Notes under the pieces: model-generated
Database searches by the model: none
Told to the model about the DNA's origin: nothing
What the model saw: the letters and a program-made list of their open reading frames with translations, nothing else
Program-made: the position numbers and the translations under genes
NCBI GenBank assembly: GCA_963799245.1
Contig: CAWCWN010000003.1
Coordinates: forward strand, 1,116,001 to 1,180,000
Length of the DNA stretch: 64,000 bases
Direction of reading: 5' to 3'
DNA from: CAWCWN01 sp963799245
GTDB taxonomy: Bacteria > Chloroflexota > Ktedonobacteria > Ktedonobacterales > Ktedonobacteraceae
In this document: positions 1 to 9,574 of the stretch, in pieces
How the letters are laid out: every line of letters starts with the position of its first letter
Numbering within the stretch: position 1 is the first letter of the stretch

Positions 1-627
1 GCCCGCGTAACCTGAAAACTCCTGGCCCAGGCGAATGGGAGTGGCATCCTGCAGGTGCGTGCGCCCGGTTTTGATGACCGGCATAAATTCATCCGCCTTC
101 TGTTGCAGCGCGCGCTGCAGCCCCTGCAGGGCGGGTATGAGGTCATGCTCAATGCTGACAAGGGCCGCGAGGTGGATGGTTGTGGGTATCACGTCGTTAG
201 AGGACTGACCAAAGTTTACATGGTCGTTGGCATGGACCCTGCGTGAACCACGCGTGCCGCCCAGCAATTCGCTGGCGCGGTTGGCGATAACCTCGTTGGC
301 GTTCATATTGGTCGAGGTGCCAGAACCGGTCTGGAATATATCCAGGACAAAGTGTTCATCGAGTTTGCCATCGATAACCTCCTGGGCCACCTGTACAATG
401 GCGGCGGCGATGGAAGTATCGAGGGTTCCCAGGGCCGCATTTACTTCTGCGGCCGCCAGCTTAATCTGGCCAAGAGCGCGAATAAATTGACGTGGAAAGC
501 GTAAATCACTGATCGGGAAATTTAGCACGGCACGTTGAGTGCTGGCGCCATAATAGGCAGCGGCCGGCACCTGCATTTCACCCATCGAGTCGCGCTCAAC
601 CCGCGTTTGTTCCCTCGTATTACTCAT
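1..627 (-). CDS. fumC: Class II fumarate hydratase, N-terminal part (cut by window edge)
   Basis: Fumarase C converts fumarate to L-malate in the TCA cycle in the cytosol. About 209 codons of the amino-terminal part are visible; the rest lies beyond the left edge. The translated minus strand starts MSNTREQTRVERDSMGEMQV and carries the family motifs GSGTSTNMNANEVIANRA and TGRTHLQDATPIRLGQEF, the latter forming part of the active site in class II fumarases. The start at 627 is supported by a GGAGGG ribosome site about 10 bases upstream. The gene is divergent from the DUF402 gene, and a long inverted repeat lies between them. The SS loop signature (GSSxMPxKxN) is outside the window, so aspartase is not formally excluded, but the motif wording favours fumarase. 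Confidence 0.9.
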   Translation of the reverse strand, partial: MSNTREQTRVERDSMGEMQVPAAAYYGASTQRAVLNFPISDLRFPRQFIRALGQIKLAAAEVNAALGTLDTSIAAAIVQVAQEVIDGKLDEHFVLDIFQTGSGTSTNMNANEVIANRASELLGGTRGSRRVHANDHVNFGQSSNDVIPTTIHLAALVSIEHDLIPALQGLQRALQQKADEFMPVIKTGRTHLQDATPIRLGQEFSGYAG

Positions 628-655
628 TTGCAATTTTCCCTCCTTCATAGGCGAT

Positions 656-700
656 ATTATACCACTGTTTCATGGCTGCTCATGGAAACAGTGGTATAAT
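656..700. promoter_or_regulatory. 16-bp perfect inverted repeat in divergent fumC/DUF402 promoter region
   Basis: Arms 656-671 (ATTATACCACTGTTTC) and 685-700 (GAAACAGTGGTATAAT) are exact reverse complements around a 13-base spacer. Each outer end contains a TATAAT-type -10 hexamer pointing to one of the two flanking genes. The dyad could be a shared operator covering divergent promoters, or an RNA hairpin. It lacks the T-run of an intrinsic terminator. Confidence 0.6.
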
Positions 701-742
701 CTGCAGAGTACGGATTTGGCGATGATTAAAGAAGGTTATGCC

Positions 743-1303
743 ATGCTCGAAAAGGCCAATATCTATAAAATGCTGGTGAACGGCGATCAATGGGGCGCCT
801 GGCAGGGCTACCAGGTACCTGTAAGCAATAACTATGTGTGTATCTGGACTCCGATCGGCACCCCCATGCACTGGAAACCTGGCACCTGGATCTCCGAAAA
901 GCATACCCTGTTCTACTTCTGGCCCGCTGCCTGGTATACTATTCATATCAGTTATGGACGGGATGGCAGCTTTGCCAGCGGCTATTGCGATATTGTTTTA
1001 CCTACACCTCATTATACGAGCGCATCACAGGAGCTTACCTATGTCGACCTCTATATTGATGTGGTCATTCGCGCAGATTTCAGCGTCTACACCAAGGATC
1101 AAGAGGTCTTTGACCGGGCGGCCCAGCGCTACCCCGCCGTTGAGAAAGCCCGCCAGAAGTCGTTTGAAGTCCTGGACTGGGTAGAGGTGCAGGCGAAGAG
1201 CTGGAGCGGCCCATTTGCCGCTATGCCTAAAAGCTTGCCCCGTACCGACCTCGATAGCTTGAGCGGGGAAGCGGCGCGCGCGGCATTGCGCTCGGCCCTG
1301 TAG
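743..1303 (+). CDS. DUF402 domain protein
   Basis: A 186-residue protein with the DUF402 pattern: aromatic-rich beta strands (WGAWQGYQVP, WISEKHTLFYFWP), then GYCDIVLP and the acidic YVDLYIDVVIRADFSVY stretch. DUF402/FomD-like proteins are nucleoside-diphosphate-type hydrolases in characterised cases; the substrate here cannot be inferred. The ATG at 743 is chosen over the TTG at 716 because an AAAGAAGG ribosome site sits about 7 bases before it. The next small gene starts 35 bases downstream, suggesting a two-gene operon. Confidence 0.75.
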   Translation: MLEKANIYKMLVNGDQWGAWQGYQVPVSNNYVCIWTPIGTPMHWKPGTWISEKHTLFYFWPAAWYTIHISYGRDGSFASGYCDIVLPTPHYTSASQELTYVDLYIDVVIRADFSVYTKDQEVFDRAAQRYPAVEKARQKSFEVLDWVEVQAKSWSGPFAAMPKSLPRTDLDSLSGEAARAALRSAL

Positions 1304-1337
1304 GCGCCGGATTGGCGCGGCACAGCGAGAGGCTTTT

Positions 1338-1583
1338 ATGCTTGCGCAAGAACTTCAAAAACGGCTGGCCGAGCATGGCGTCGGCAATTATGGGGAGGTG
1401 GCGCTGCGGGAGGCGCTGGAAGCGCGCTGCGAAACATACACCCTGATTAAACTGGCTCCCTGGCCTGCTCGACGCTGGAAATGCCACTATCGCTTAATGA
1501 TGGGCAACGCTATGTACGACGCGCAGACAGCTGCGGAAGCATATGCTTTGGGACTACTAGCACTTTTAGACAGGCAGCGGTAA
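1338..1583 (+). CDS. Small hypothetical protein (81 aa)
   Basis: An 81-residue soluble protein, mainly helical, with no recognisable motif. A GAGAGG ribosome site lies 5 bases before the ATG, and the gene follows the DUF402 gene by 34 bases in the same direction. These two facts are the only support that it is real. Codon choice resembles its neighbours. Function unknown. Confidence 0.5.
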   Translation: MLAQELQKRLAEHGVGNYGEVALREALEARCETYTLIKLAPWPARRWKCHYRLMMGNAMYDAQTAAEAYALGLLALLDRQR

Positions 1584-1782
1584 ACATCGATCAACAGTGG
1601 GTTGAGAGGATTCTCTCCCGCTAAGATCTCACAGTATCGAAAAATTATGACAAATCAACAAGCAAACTGTTTCCATTTTGCATATCTGTCGTTATTATTA
1701 TTAGGGGGGATAATTTATTTGAACCCTTATGAAAATGGATTTTGCGACCTAATATGAACCTATTATGAAAGGAACAGCTACC

Positions 1783-2205
1783 ATGCAGCGCACCATGTGC
1801 AAAGGGAAAATCCACCGTGCAACCGTCACGCAGGCAAATCTCAACTATATTGGCAGTATTACCATTGACCAGGATTTGCTGGAGGCAGCAGACATCTATC
1901 CCTATGAGAGGGTACAGGTGGTCAATGTGAGCAACGGCTCACGCCTGGAGACGTATACCATCGCCGGCGCCCGCGGCTCCGGTGTCATCTGCCTGAATGG
2001 AGCGGCCGCGCGCCTGACCGCCGAGGGTGATATCGTGATTATCATCAGCTATGGCCAGTTCGACGAGCAGGAGATTCGCTCCCTGGTACCCCAGGTGGTC
2101 TTCGTTGATGCCGATAACCGCATTACCGAGACAAAGCACGTACCGCTCATAGAGATGTTGCCAGCGTCCTATGCTGCAAGCGAAGCCGAGGTAATCTACT
2201 CCTAA
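1783..2205 (+). CDS. panD: Aspartate 1-decarboxylase (pyruvoyl-dependent)
   Basis: PanD decarboxylates L-aspartate to beta-alanine for pantothenate and coenzyme A synthesis. The proenzyme cleaves itself between Gly24 and Ser25, and Ser25 becomes the pyruvoyl cofactor. Starting at the ATG at 1783, the sequence reads MQRTMCKGKIHRATVTQANL followed by NYIGS, placing the cleavage pair exactly at residues 24-25. This fixes the start, and AAAGGA lies about 8 bases upstream. The 140 residues are slightly longer than the usual 115-130 because of a C-terminal tail. The conserved YxRVQVVN-type and GAAARL segments are present. It is monocistronic here; no panB or panC lies nearby. Confidence 0.95.
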   Translation: MQRTMCKGKIHRATVTQANLNYIGSITIDQDLLEAADIYPYERVQVVNVSNGSRLETYTIAGARGSGVICLNGAAARLTAEGDIVIIISYGQFDEQEIRSLVPQVVFVDADNRITETKHVPLIEMLPASYAASEAEVIYS

Positions 2206-2366
2206 ATCCTCATTTATTTCATTCAGCCACCCGGTTGGATGAATTTTCCTCCGCACCTTCCCTATCAAACGTTTGTCAGGCCACATTCTCCCAACTCCAT
2301 TGCACAGCGCTCGCGCTTTCCGCTTTTTGTCACCCGCAAAAGAATTTAATAACGTGACAATGTGTT

Positions 2367-2396
2367 TTGCTCACACGAGATCGAGAATGGTATACT
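2367..2396 (+). promoter_or_regulatory. Candidate recX promoter giving a leaderless mRNA
   Basis: TTGCTC (2367-2372) and TATACT (2391-2396) are separated by 18 bases. The recX ATG lies at 2403, six bases after the -10 box, where transcription would be expected to begin. No ribosome-binding site precedes the ATG, so the message is probably leaderless (inference). Confidence 0.5.
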
Positions 2397-2402
2397 TTCC
2401 GC

Positions 2403-3056
2403 ATGAAAATTACCGCCCTTGAAACGCAAGTTAGCAATCCGGAGCGCATCAATGTCTTTGTCGACCATCGCTTTTTGCTGGGTGTAGACGCCACTGTGAT
2501 ATCTCAGCTTGGGCTGGAGCCTGAGCAGGAGCTTGCACCGTCCCAGCTGGCGCAGCTCCAGAGAGAGGCAGCCCTGCAACAGGCAGTCGAACGAGCGTAT
2601 AATTACCTTTCGTACCGCTCCCGCAGCCGCGAGGAGGTGCGCCGCTACCTGCGCGGCAAGCAGACCTCGCCCGAGATTATCGATGCCGCCCTGGAGCGTT
2701 TAGAGCACCTTGACCTTATCAATGACAGGGCCTTTAGCTCGTTCTGGATAGAAAACCGCGAGAAGTTCAGCCCACGTGGGGCGCGCGCGCTAAAAAACGA
2801 GCTGCGCATGAAAGGAGTCGAGCGCGAGGTGGCGGACGAACTGGTCACTGATGAGAAAGACGAGGAGCTCGCCCGGCTGGCCGGCCGCAAGAAGGCCCTC
2901 TCCTTGCTACGTATTCCCGCCATGGATTTCGCGACCTTCCGCACGCGCCTCGGCTCCTTCCTGCAGCGACGCAGCTTTGGTTACGAAGTTTCTAGCCGCG
3001 CGGTGCGCGGGCTCTGGCGCGAATTACAGGGGGAGGAGGAAGAGGAGAGTACTTGA
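2403..3056 (+). CDS. recX: Regulatory protein RecX
   Basis: RecX binds RecA filaments and limits recombinase activity in the cytosol. The 217-residue protein has the tandem three-helix repeats of the family: AYNYLSYRSRSREEVRRYL, then LEHLDLINDRAFSSFWIENR and GARALKNELRMKGV. It has an N-terminal beta-rich extension (MKITALETQ...VFVDHRFLLGV) and an acidic tail (GEEEEEST). The ATG at 2403 is used because it starts the conserved N-terminus; it directly follows a -10 box, suggesting leaderless translation. The gene ends 5 bases from the convergent kinase gene. recA is not in the window. Confidence 0.92.
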   Translation: MKITALETQVSNPERINVFVDHRFLLGVDATVISQLGLEPEQELAPSQLAQLQREAALQQAVERAYNYLSYRSRSREEVRRYLRGKQTSPEIIDAALERLEHLDLINDRAFSSFWIENREKFSPRGARALKNELRMKGVEREVADELVTDEKDEELARLAGRKKALSLLRIPAMDFATFRTRLGSFLQRRSFGYEVSSRAVRGLWRELQGEEEEEST

Positions 3057-3061
3057 AAAGA

Positions 3062-5188
3062 TCACTGTGCAGGTGTGGCGCTGCCTGGAATTGGTGTCAA
3101 CTGAACGGCAGGCAAGGTCCCCTGGTTGACGGCAACAACCTTGATCTGCGACGGATCAGTCGGTAGGATGCCCCCCACGCTAAGGTGAATAGCAACCGTC
3201 TGGGGATCTACCCCCTGCTCCTGCTGGATAAATGTGATGGCATCCCTGACCTTCATACCCTCCACCCTGGCACGCATGGCGTTAAGCTCGGCGGCCGGGA
3301 ACTGGTAGCGCCCAACGCTCCCGGCGGCGACCTTAATCAGGACCAGTCCGCTGCCACTATCGATACCGGCCACGGCCGGCGCTCCAACCTGAGTCAATGC
3401 GTCGATGAGCACAAAGTTAGGACCAAGCTTCTCTACCTGCTGCTTCAGCAGCAGGCGCGCCAGTTGCTGGGCATCGCGCGTGAGAAAGTAGGCCGCCTGG
3501 CCCTGCTCGGTCATGCTGACGGTCACCGTTTTGCTCTCAGAGCCCACCTCAGGAGCCGCCGTAGCTGCGGTAGTTGTAAATGCAATCGACCCAACCTGAA
3601 CACCCTGCTGGGTCTCAATCTGCTGCTTGAGCACCTGGGCGACCTGGTTATCAAGCCTCTGCTTTAGCTGGGCTGCTACCGTGTTTACATCGTCCTGCGT
3701 TACCACCTGCTGGCAGATAAACAGAATACATTGCCTGGTAGTCGCGCCTGTTTGAGAGCCTGCCTGACTGGCGGGCGCAGAGGTTTTGACGGGAATAGTC
3801 AGGCTGTTTTGATCGACGGCGCTTTGCGACTGGCTGCCTCTGATCGAGTAGACCTGGCTGATAATATGCACCTGCGGGCTAAAATTGACGCGCGCAGAGA
3901 TGATAGTGATCCCCTGAAATTCAAAAAAGAAGAGTCCGGCCATGACAAGCAGCACGACGACGATCAAAAGAGTGACGATGGCAAAAAAAGGATTCGTCCG
4001 CCTCTTATGCGGGCGCGTTTGCCTGCCAGAAGAGGAGAATTTAGGAGCAGTGTTATCCTCTTTGTCCGCGCCACGGCCCGCTGTTGCCGTGACCAGTCCC
4101 GCACTTACCTGGGCCAGTCCTCCCCCCGCCGAGAGCTCGACGTTGGTGGTAGGAGCTTCATAGTCGTTGTGGGAGAATCCGCCCCCCTGTGATGAACGCG
4201 CAGCGGGCATATCGTCAAGGCGCTGCAGCGTCTTGACCTCTTGTTTAGGCATGCCCACGGGCCACTGGAGAGTGATGCGCCCGGGTGTCATGTCCTCATC
4301 AGCCTGCTCGAGGGCCATCGCCGACAAGGCCTGTCCCGGGGAGGACGGCGAGGATGCTCTCAGGTACCGATACGCCTCCTCAAAGGCGTCAAGAACCTCG
4401 TCCGCGCTGCTAAAGCGTCGACCAAGCGGCGCCATACAGCGATCAACGACATTTTTCAGCGGCTGAGGCACGGCGCTACGCTGCTCTTTAGCCGGCAACT
4501 GGCCCGTCAACATCTGAAAAAGAATGACTCCCAGCGAATAGATGTCATTACTGGGAGCGGCGACGCCCGAAAGGCGCTCAGGCGCCATATAAGCGACGGT
4601 GCCTAATTCGGTGCCGGCGCTGGTCAGGGGAGGTTCAGCCGCCTGGCCTGAAATGCTGGCGATACCAAAATCAATCAGGTAAATGTAGATATCGCCGTTT
4701 TGCCCGTCCTGGTCAAGTAAAACATTACCGGGCTTAAGGTCGCGATGGACAACGCCGCGACGATGAATATAGGCCACAGCCTCAACAAGGGCCTTGAATA
4801 GCTGGTAGACCTCTGTAAATGAGAGGGGCCCGGATTGCAGGCGTTGTGACAAGGTGCCACCGGCAATATAGGGGGTAACAAAAAAGAGCCGTCCCTCTTC
4901 TTCGCCAAACTCAACCAGGGAGAGAATATGGCCGTGTTTGATATGCGCATTGACTTCAGCTTCGCGGCGAAAGCGCTTGCGCACGGTAACATCATGCACC
5001 AGATCAGAGCGGATGATCTTGATGGCCACCTCACGATCAAAAGCCGTACGCTGCCGTGCCAGGTAGACCTCCCCCATTCCACCTACATCGATACGATGGA
5101 TCAGATCGTAATTACGAAAGCGGAACGCACCCTGTTTTCCGTTAGCATGACCCTTTTGTTGCTTATCTGGACCTTGCTGTTGCTTCAT
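3062..5188 (-). CDS. Transmembrane Ser/Thr protein kinase (PknB-like)
   Basis: A 708-residue Hanks-type kinase. The cytosolic kinase domain (about 25-285) shows the glycine loop GGMGEV at 36-41, catalytic Lys in VAIK (57), HRDLKPGN with Asp150, DFG at 173-175, and the APE motif (YMAPERL). A low-complexity linker follows, then one membrane segment (FFAIVTLLIVVVLLVMAG, about residues 405-425). The C-terminal outside domain of about 280 residues is Gln-rich and is not a PASTA repeat; I do not recognise it. The ATG at 5188 is preferred to the upstream TTG at 5203, although neither has a clear ribosome site. It is convergent with recX. A sensor of envelope state is plausible, but the ligand is unknown. 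Confidence 0.9.
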   Translation of the reverse strand: MKQQQGPDKQQKGHANGKQGAFRFRNYDLIHRIDVGGMGEVYLARQRTAFDREVAIKIIRSDLVHDVTVRKRFRREAEVNAHIKHGHILSLVEFGEEEGRLFFVTPYIAGGTLSQRLQSGPLSFTEVYQLFKALVEAVAYIHRRGVVHRDLKPGNVLLDQDGQNGDIYIYLIDFGIASISGQAAEPPLTSAGTELGTVAYMAPERLSGVAAPSNDIYSLGVILFQMLTGQLPAKEQRSAVPQPLKNVVDRCMAPLGRRFSSADEVLDAFEEAYRYLRASSPSSPGQALSAMALEQADEDMTPGRITLQWPVGMPKQEVKTLQRLDDMPAARSSQGGGFSHNDYEAPTTNVELSAGGGLAQVSAGLVTATAGRGADKEDNTAPKFSSSGRQTRPHKRRTNPFFAIVTLLIVVVLLVMAGLFFFEFQGITIISARVNFSPQVHIISQVYSIRGSQSQSAVDQNSLTIPVKTSAPASQAGSQTGATTRQCILFICQQVVTQDDVNTVAAQLKQRLDNQVAQVLKQQIETQQGVQVGSIAFTTTAATAAPEVGSESKTVTVSMTEQGQAAYFLTRDAQQLARLLLKQQVEKLGPNFVLIDALTQVGAPAVAGIDSGSGLVLIKVAAGSVGRYQFPAAELNAMRARVEGMKVRDAITFIQQEQGVDPQTVAIHLSVGGILPTDPSQIKVVAVNQGTLPAVQLTPIPGSATPAQ

Positions 5189-5424
5189 AAGATTTGTTTT
5201 CAAAGGTAGTAAGCGTCGTGCACTGGCGCTCTACATCTGGACTTTATTTCTCTATCGCAAATAGCGTTTTCAGGCTATCGTCGAGGATGGGCGCAGCCAT
5301 GCAAGCAAAACCTGGCATACTTGTCGCTTCCCTGCCAAATGCAGTATAACACCTCTAAATATGCGGCCGCAATGAGCCCTCCCGCCTCCTGCTCAGCTTC
5401 TCTCTGCTTGAGTCTCGCGCCAGG

Positions 5425-7053
5425 TTATGCCCTGACGGGTACGTGCCCTGGCAGGGAGGGGTCGGCATTTTCACCCGCTTTCTCGGTTTTTTTTGGACGC
5501 AGGCGCGCGGTAAGATAGATCAAAAAGACCAGGATGAGGATGGCTTCGGCGATGTTGAGGATCTCAACAAATGGCAGGCTGGTAAAGCCCAAATTCACAT
5601 TCCAGCTATTTATGGTCGCACCATAGGGGTTGGGCAGGTAGGAGAGGACGGCCGTACCATTCCATACAAGGTGCTGGAAGACGGCGTAGGCCCAGCAGGC
5701 AAAGGCCCTGAGGAGGTTGCGATTCCTGCTGTGTACCAGGTAATACCAGCCCAGAGCAACCATGCCAGTTCCAACCCCATGCAGCAGGCCCGCGGCCGTA
5801 CGCTCCAGGGCAACATAGATCCAGTCGTGATAGCCGCTGCTGATATATTCAATCGTCTCAAGCAGCGCGAAACCCAGGCCGGCAGACATACCGAGGATAA
5901 AGGCTTCGCTCGCGCTGCGCACCCGGCCGATAAAAAAGGCGACACCCAGGGGCTTGACCGTCTCCTCGACGACCGGGCCCATGAAAGCGACGATCAGGAA
6001 GATGTAGCCGAATGTCGTAAAACCCACGGGCGGTTGTGCCTGGGGATCATTTATAGCTTGCAGGGCATTTATGGCATCCGGTATACGCAAAAGCAGAACC
6101 AGGAAGCCGAGCTCCAGGATCAGGGCCAGGCCTATGCCTAGCGTAGCGCCGCTTGTGATGGCAAGCGTGAAGCGTCGCCAGTTGGTCGGCCAGCCCGGGA
6201 AGCGCAGCCGACGAACGGTCAGGGCGAGGATAGCGAGGATGGGAAAGATACCCGCCAGGATAATCAAACCGGCGCTGAGAGGAGGATTGGCAACCTCCTG
6301 ATTGTTCGCTCGCAGGGCGAAACCGACGCCAAGCACCAGGATATAGCCCAGGATACAGATCCAGAAACGCGGCATCTTGAAGGTGGCCGAGGGCCTTTGC
6401 AGCAGAGCGCGAATACTCTGGTAGAGGCTAAAGCCGCCACCGATGACGCCCGCGAGCACAAAGCTGCTAAAAGTCATGATGGCCGCAAAGGTCTGCTCGG
6501 CCGACATTACACGCCCGCCCGCCCCCGAATTTAAGGCAAAGACGAAGATCGCGAGGAACGCCGCGCAGCCCAGCCCGCCGAGGATAGATAAAATCGAAGC
6601 TACCAGGGCGACAATGCTTACGGCCAGGTGAAAACCATCGCGCCTGGGTCGTGGCGGCTGCCAGTAGGGTGCATAGCCGCCGTAGCCAGGATATGCGTAG
6701 CCGTTGTATGGCCCGTAAGGCGAAGGGTAACCCGGGTAGCCGGGACCCCGGGGATAGTCCAGTTGCCGCGGCGACTGCTGGTAAGGTGCGGAGTAAGGGG
6801 GAAAAGAAGGGGGCTGGTAGGCAGGGCGAAACAACGGCGCATCCGATGGCGGAGCCGGAAGCGCGCCCGTCACATGCTCGCGATGGACAAATTGCGCGTT
6901 AGCTGAAGAGGTTGCAGATGAAGAAGGGTCGGACTCAACGGGATACGCCTGGTTATCCTCCGCAGGCAGCCCCCATCGCCCCCACTGCTCTGAGCTTGAC
7001 TCGCGGCGACCGGCAGGGGGGTTCGAAAATGGTTCATTCTGTTCAGCACTCAC
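5425..7053 (-). CDS. PrsW-family intramembrane metalloprotease
   Basis: A 542-residue polytopic membrane protein. The first ~135 residues are a cytosolic Pro/Tyr/Gly-rich tail (repeats such as GYPGYPSPYGPYNGYAYPGY). About ten membrane segments follow. PrsW motifs are present in order: EETVKP (EExxK), FALLETIEY (FxxxE), HGVGTG (HxxxG) and QHLVWNG (second His), so the zinc site looks complete. Family members cleave membrane substrates; B. subtilis PrsW cuts the anti-sigma factor RsiW. No anti-sigma gene is adjacent, so the substrate is unknown. The intrinsically disordered tail is typical of filamentous Chloroflexota proteins. Start: ATG at 7053. Confidence 0.88.
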   Translation of the reverse strand: MSAEQNEPFSNPPAGRRESSSEQWGRWGLPAEDNQAYPVESDPSSSATSSANAQFVHREHVTGALPAPPSDAPLFRPAYQPPSFPPYSAPYQQSPRQLDYPRGPGYPGYPSPYGPYNGYAYPGYGGYAPYWQPPRPRRDGFHLAVSIVALVASILSILGGLGCAAFLAIFVFALNSGAGGRVMSAEQTFAAIMTFSSFVLAGVIGGGFSLYQSIRALLQRPSATFKMPRFWICILGYILVLGVGFALRANNQEVANPPLSAGLIILAGIFPILAILALTVRRLRFPGWPTNWRRFTLAITSGATLGIGLALILELGFLVLLLRIPDAINALQAINDPQAQPPVGFTTFGYIFLIVAFMGPVVEETVKPLGVAFFIGRVRSASEAFILGMSAGLGFALLETIEYISSGYHDWIYVALERTAAGLLHGVGTGMVALGWYYLVHSRNRNLLRAFACWAYAVFQHLVWNGTAVLSYLPNPYGATINSWNVNLGFTSLPFVEILNIAEAILILVFLIYLTARLRPKKTEKAGENADPSLPGHVPVRA

Positions 7054-7274
7054 TATACTACGCCTTTTCTCGATAGATGCATCTGCTTCAGGGTATGTTA
7101 AATCGGCAGGTTATCTGTAGGGGCACAAAAGGTTGCGTCCCCGCGCTCTACTCAAAAAATCCTGCTCCAGGATTCTTACGCACGGCAATGAGGGCAAGTT
7201 TTATGCTATCGCCAGCCATCCATAAACGCCGATCCAAGCATACCGCAAATTGCATCTTTTGGGAAGAGTGCTTA

Positions 7275-7507
7275 CTATTCCAGTTGTTTTGCCTCCACGG
7301 CTCCTTTACCCAGCAGTGCCTCCAGCCTGGCATGCACTTCTGGTGTATAGTACATAGTATTGTTGTCGGGGGTCAGAAGTACCTCCCACTCACCATTACA
7401 GACCCATATATCGTAGAGATCACGACCGGGTTTATCGCGAATACAGTTATAGACGTCGTAGATGCGTATCCTATCGTTGGAGATTGCCTTTTCAGTGGCT
7501 GAACGCT
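7275..7507 (-). pseudogene. Duplicated C-terminal scrap of DNA polymerase III alpha
   Basis: The minus strand encodes about 76 residues (RSATEKAISNDRIRIYDVYN, ending AVEAKQLE and stop at 7275) that align along their length with the C-terminus of the broken dnaE starting 220 bases away (SVSNDKIKVQEIYHHILEHP...). Shared blocks include GRDxY(E/D)I, NGEWE(T/V)LLT, DNTMYY-type and LE(E/A)(V/L)LGxG. The sequences differ at many positions, so it is a diverged paralogue remnant rather than a recent copy. No start codon or upstream polymerase sequence remains. Confidence 0.8.
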
Positions 7508-7724
7508 GTGGGCCTCGGCTAAGCGGGTTATATAGCTGGTTAAGCTCTCCACAAGTGGGCTTCCTACTCCCATGGGCTCAAGATGGTAGAGCCGAAACGT
7601 GCCAGTGGCGTGCCCGTCGACCTTGTCTCTCTACCCCCTCTGCAAGCGAGAGATTAGACGCCATCTCTTGCCCATTGTACACTGCACCTCTACTCTACGC
7701 CCCAAGATATCATGTATTGCTAGT

Positions 7725-8507
7725 CTATCCTACTACTTGTACGTCAATCATACCTTCACCAAGCACCTCTTCTAACTTGCCGTGCAACTCTGGACAGTAG
7801 TACATGGTGTTGTCTTTAGAAGTCAGAAGTGTTTCCCATTCACCGTTCGATACAAGGATTTCATAGTGATCTCGTCCAGGGTGTTCTAGAATGTGATGGT
7901 AAATTTCCTGGACTTTTATTTTGTCATTAGAGACCGAGCGTTCATCGGTACCGCTAAGCTGTAATTTGAGCCAGATCTGATAGCGCTTGCGATTCATTTC
8001 TTCCTCGACTGCATTCATCTGCTCAATCTTATTGCACAGAATACCCGGCTCGTCACGCCGTACCTGCACCTCACCGTGAATAATCACGACTGCATCCTCT
8101 ACCCACAAGTCTGATGTCTCCTCGTACATACGAGGAAAGACTGTTACGCCAATGGAGCCATACATATCCTCCAACTGCACTACGCACATCGTGTCACCCT
8201 TCTTTGTGGGTATGCGCCGCATCTCCTTGATCGTCCCACCCAACACAACTTTGCGTTTATCGAGTTCCTCAGTTATCTCAGCAGTTGTGTGGGTGACTTG
8301 ATCTTTAAAGAGGCCGCTGAGATAGGCCAGGGGATGTTTGGAGATGTAGACACCCATGAGTTCTTTTTCCCAGGCGAGCAGTTGTTTGCGCGAAATTTCT
8401 TCAGCCTTAGTATTGAGTGCAAATTCAAAAGCGTTGTCCACCTCTGCCATATCACCGAAGAGACTGATCAGTCCTCGCTCTTGCGCAGTACGCTCGATTC
8501 TTACCCC
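7725..8507 (-). pseudogene. dnaE segment 5: OB fold and C-terminus
   Basis: The frame opens at IERTAQERGLISLFGD, runs through WEKELMGVYISKHPL, the OB-fold block VVLGGTIKEMRRIPTKKGDT and the C-terminal NGEWETLLTSKDNTMYYCPE to the stop at 7725. A short intermediate-frame piece (HHLLASVEMA) links it to segment 4. Confidence 0.8.
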
Positions 8508-8521
8508 ACCTTATCGCCATT

Positions 8522-9574
8522 TCAACAGAAGCCAGTAAGTGGTGACGTTTGCCTAGAAGAATCCATCGCACCTGCCTTGATCAAAGTCTCTATTGCACCC
8601 TTACCAACAAACTTCGGATCAACCCTCATGCAAAAGTCTCCTAATGACTTGAATAGGCCATTTTCGCTGCGCGTGCGTACTATTTCACCGATTGGTCCCT
8701 CACCAATACCTTTGATAGCGAGCAAGCCAAAACGCACGCTGCTACCTTCAACCGTGAATCCTCGATCGCTCTTATTCACATCCGGTCCCATCACTTCGAC
8801 GCCCATACGCTTGCACTCGGCAATGGCATTCGCGATCTTTTTAGCATCAGACGCCTCTGTTGTCATGGTGGCTGCCATGAACTCGGCCGTAAAATTGGCT
8901 TTGAGATAGGCAGTGTAAAATGCGACTACAGCATAGCTCGCAGCGTGGGATTTGTTGAATCCATAGCCGCCGAAAGGTAAAATCAGAGTAAAGAGCTGTT
9001 CGGCTGCATCGCGCTTCATGTCATTTTTCACGCAGCCCTCGATAAAATCACCTTTGTATCCTTCGACCTCGTCCATCTTCTTTTTGCTGAGGGCCTTGCG
9101 GAACTTGTTGACTTTGCCCCAGGAGAAGCCAGCCAGGTTGACCCCGATGAACAACACCTGGTCCTGGTACACGATCACGCCATAGGACTCCGCCAGCCAT
9201 TCCTCTAGGCGTGGATCAAGATACCTGATTTTCTTGCGGCCATGCTTGGCCTCGATGAAGTCAGGGATACTGTCCATCGGGCCGGGCCGGTAAAGCGCGA
9301 TCATCGCCATCACATCCTCGACGCATGTTGGTTTAAGTTGCTTAATGTATTCGGTCATCTTGGCGCCTTCCAGCTGGAAGATGCCTGTCGTCTCGCCGCT
9401 CGCCAGCAAGTCGAAAGCCTTTTGGCGCCTGGCATTCTGCTCCTCATCTCCTGGAACGGGATCAAGGGGTATTTTTTCCAGAACCACGTCCTCATTTTGC
9501 GAAACTTTGATATACTTGACTGCATTATCAAGAATGGTCAGGTTGCTAAGTCCCAGGAAGTCGAACTTGATCAA
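8522..9574 (-). pseudogene. dnaE segment 4: fingers and HhH region
   Basis: Begins IKFDFLGLSNLTILDNAVKY (third catalytic Asp), contains YRPGPMDSIPDFIEAKHG, VYQDQVLFIG and FNKSHAASYAVVAFYTAYLK, and ends at the HhH motif GKGAIETLIKAGAMD before shifting frame. Confidence 0.8.

Noticed and set aside
3185..4606. Plus-strand open frames opposite the Ser/Thr kinase
   Set aside because: They are antisense shadows with no ribosome sites; the minus-strand kinase has all domain motifs.
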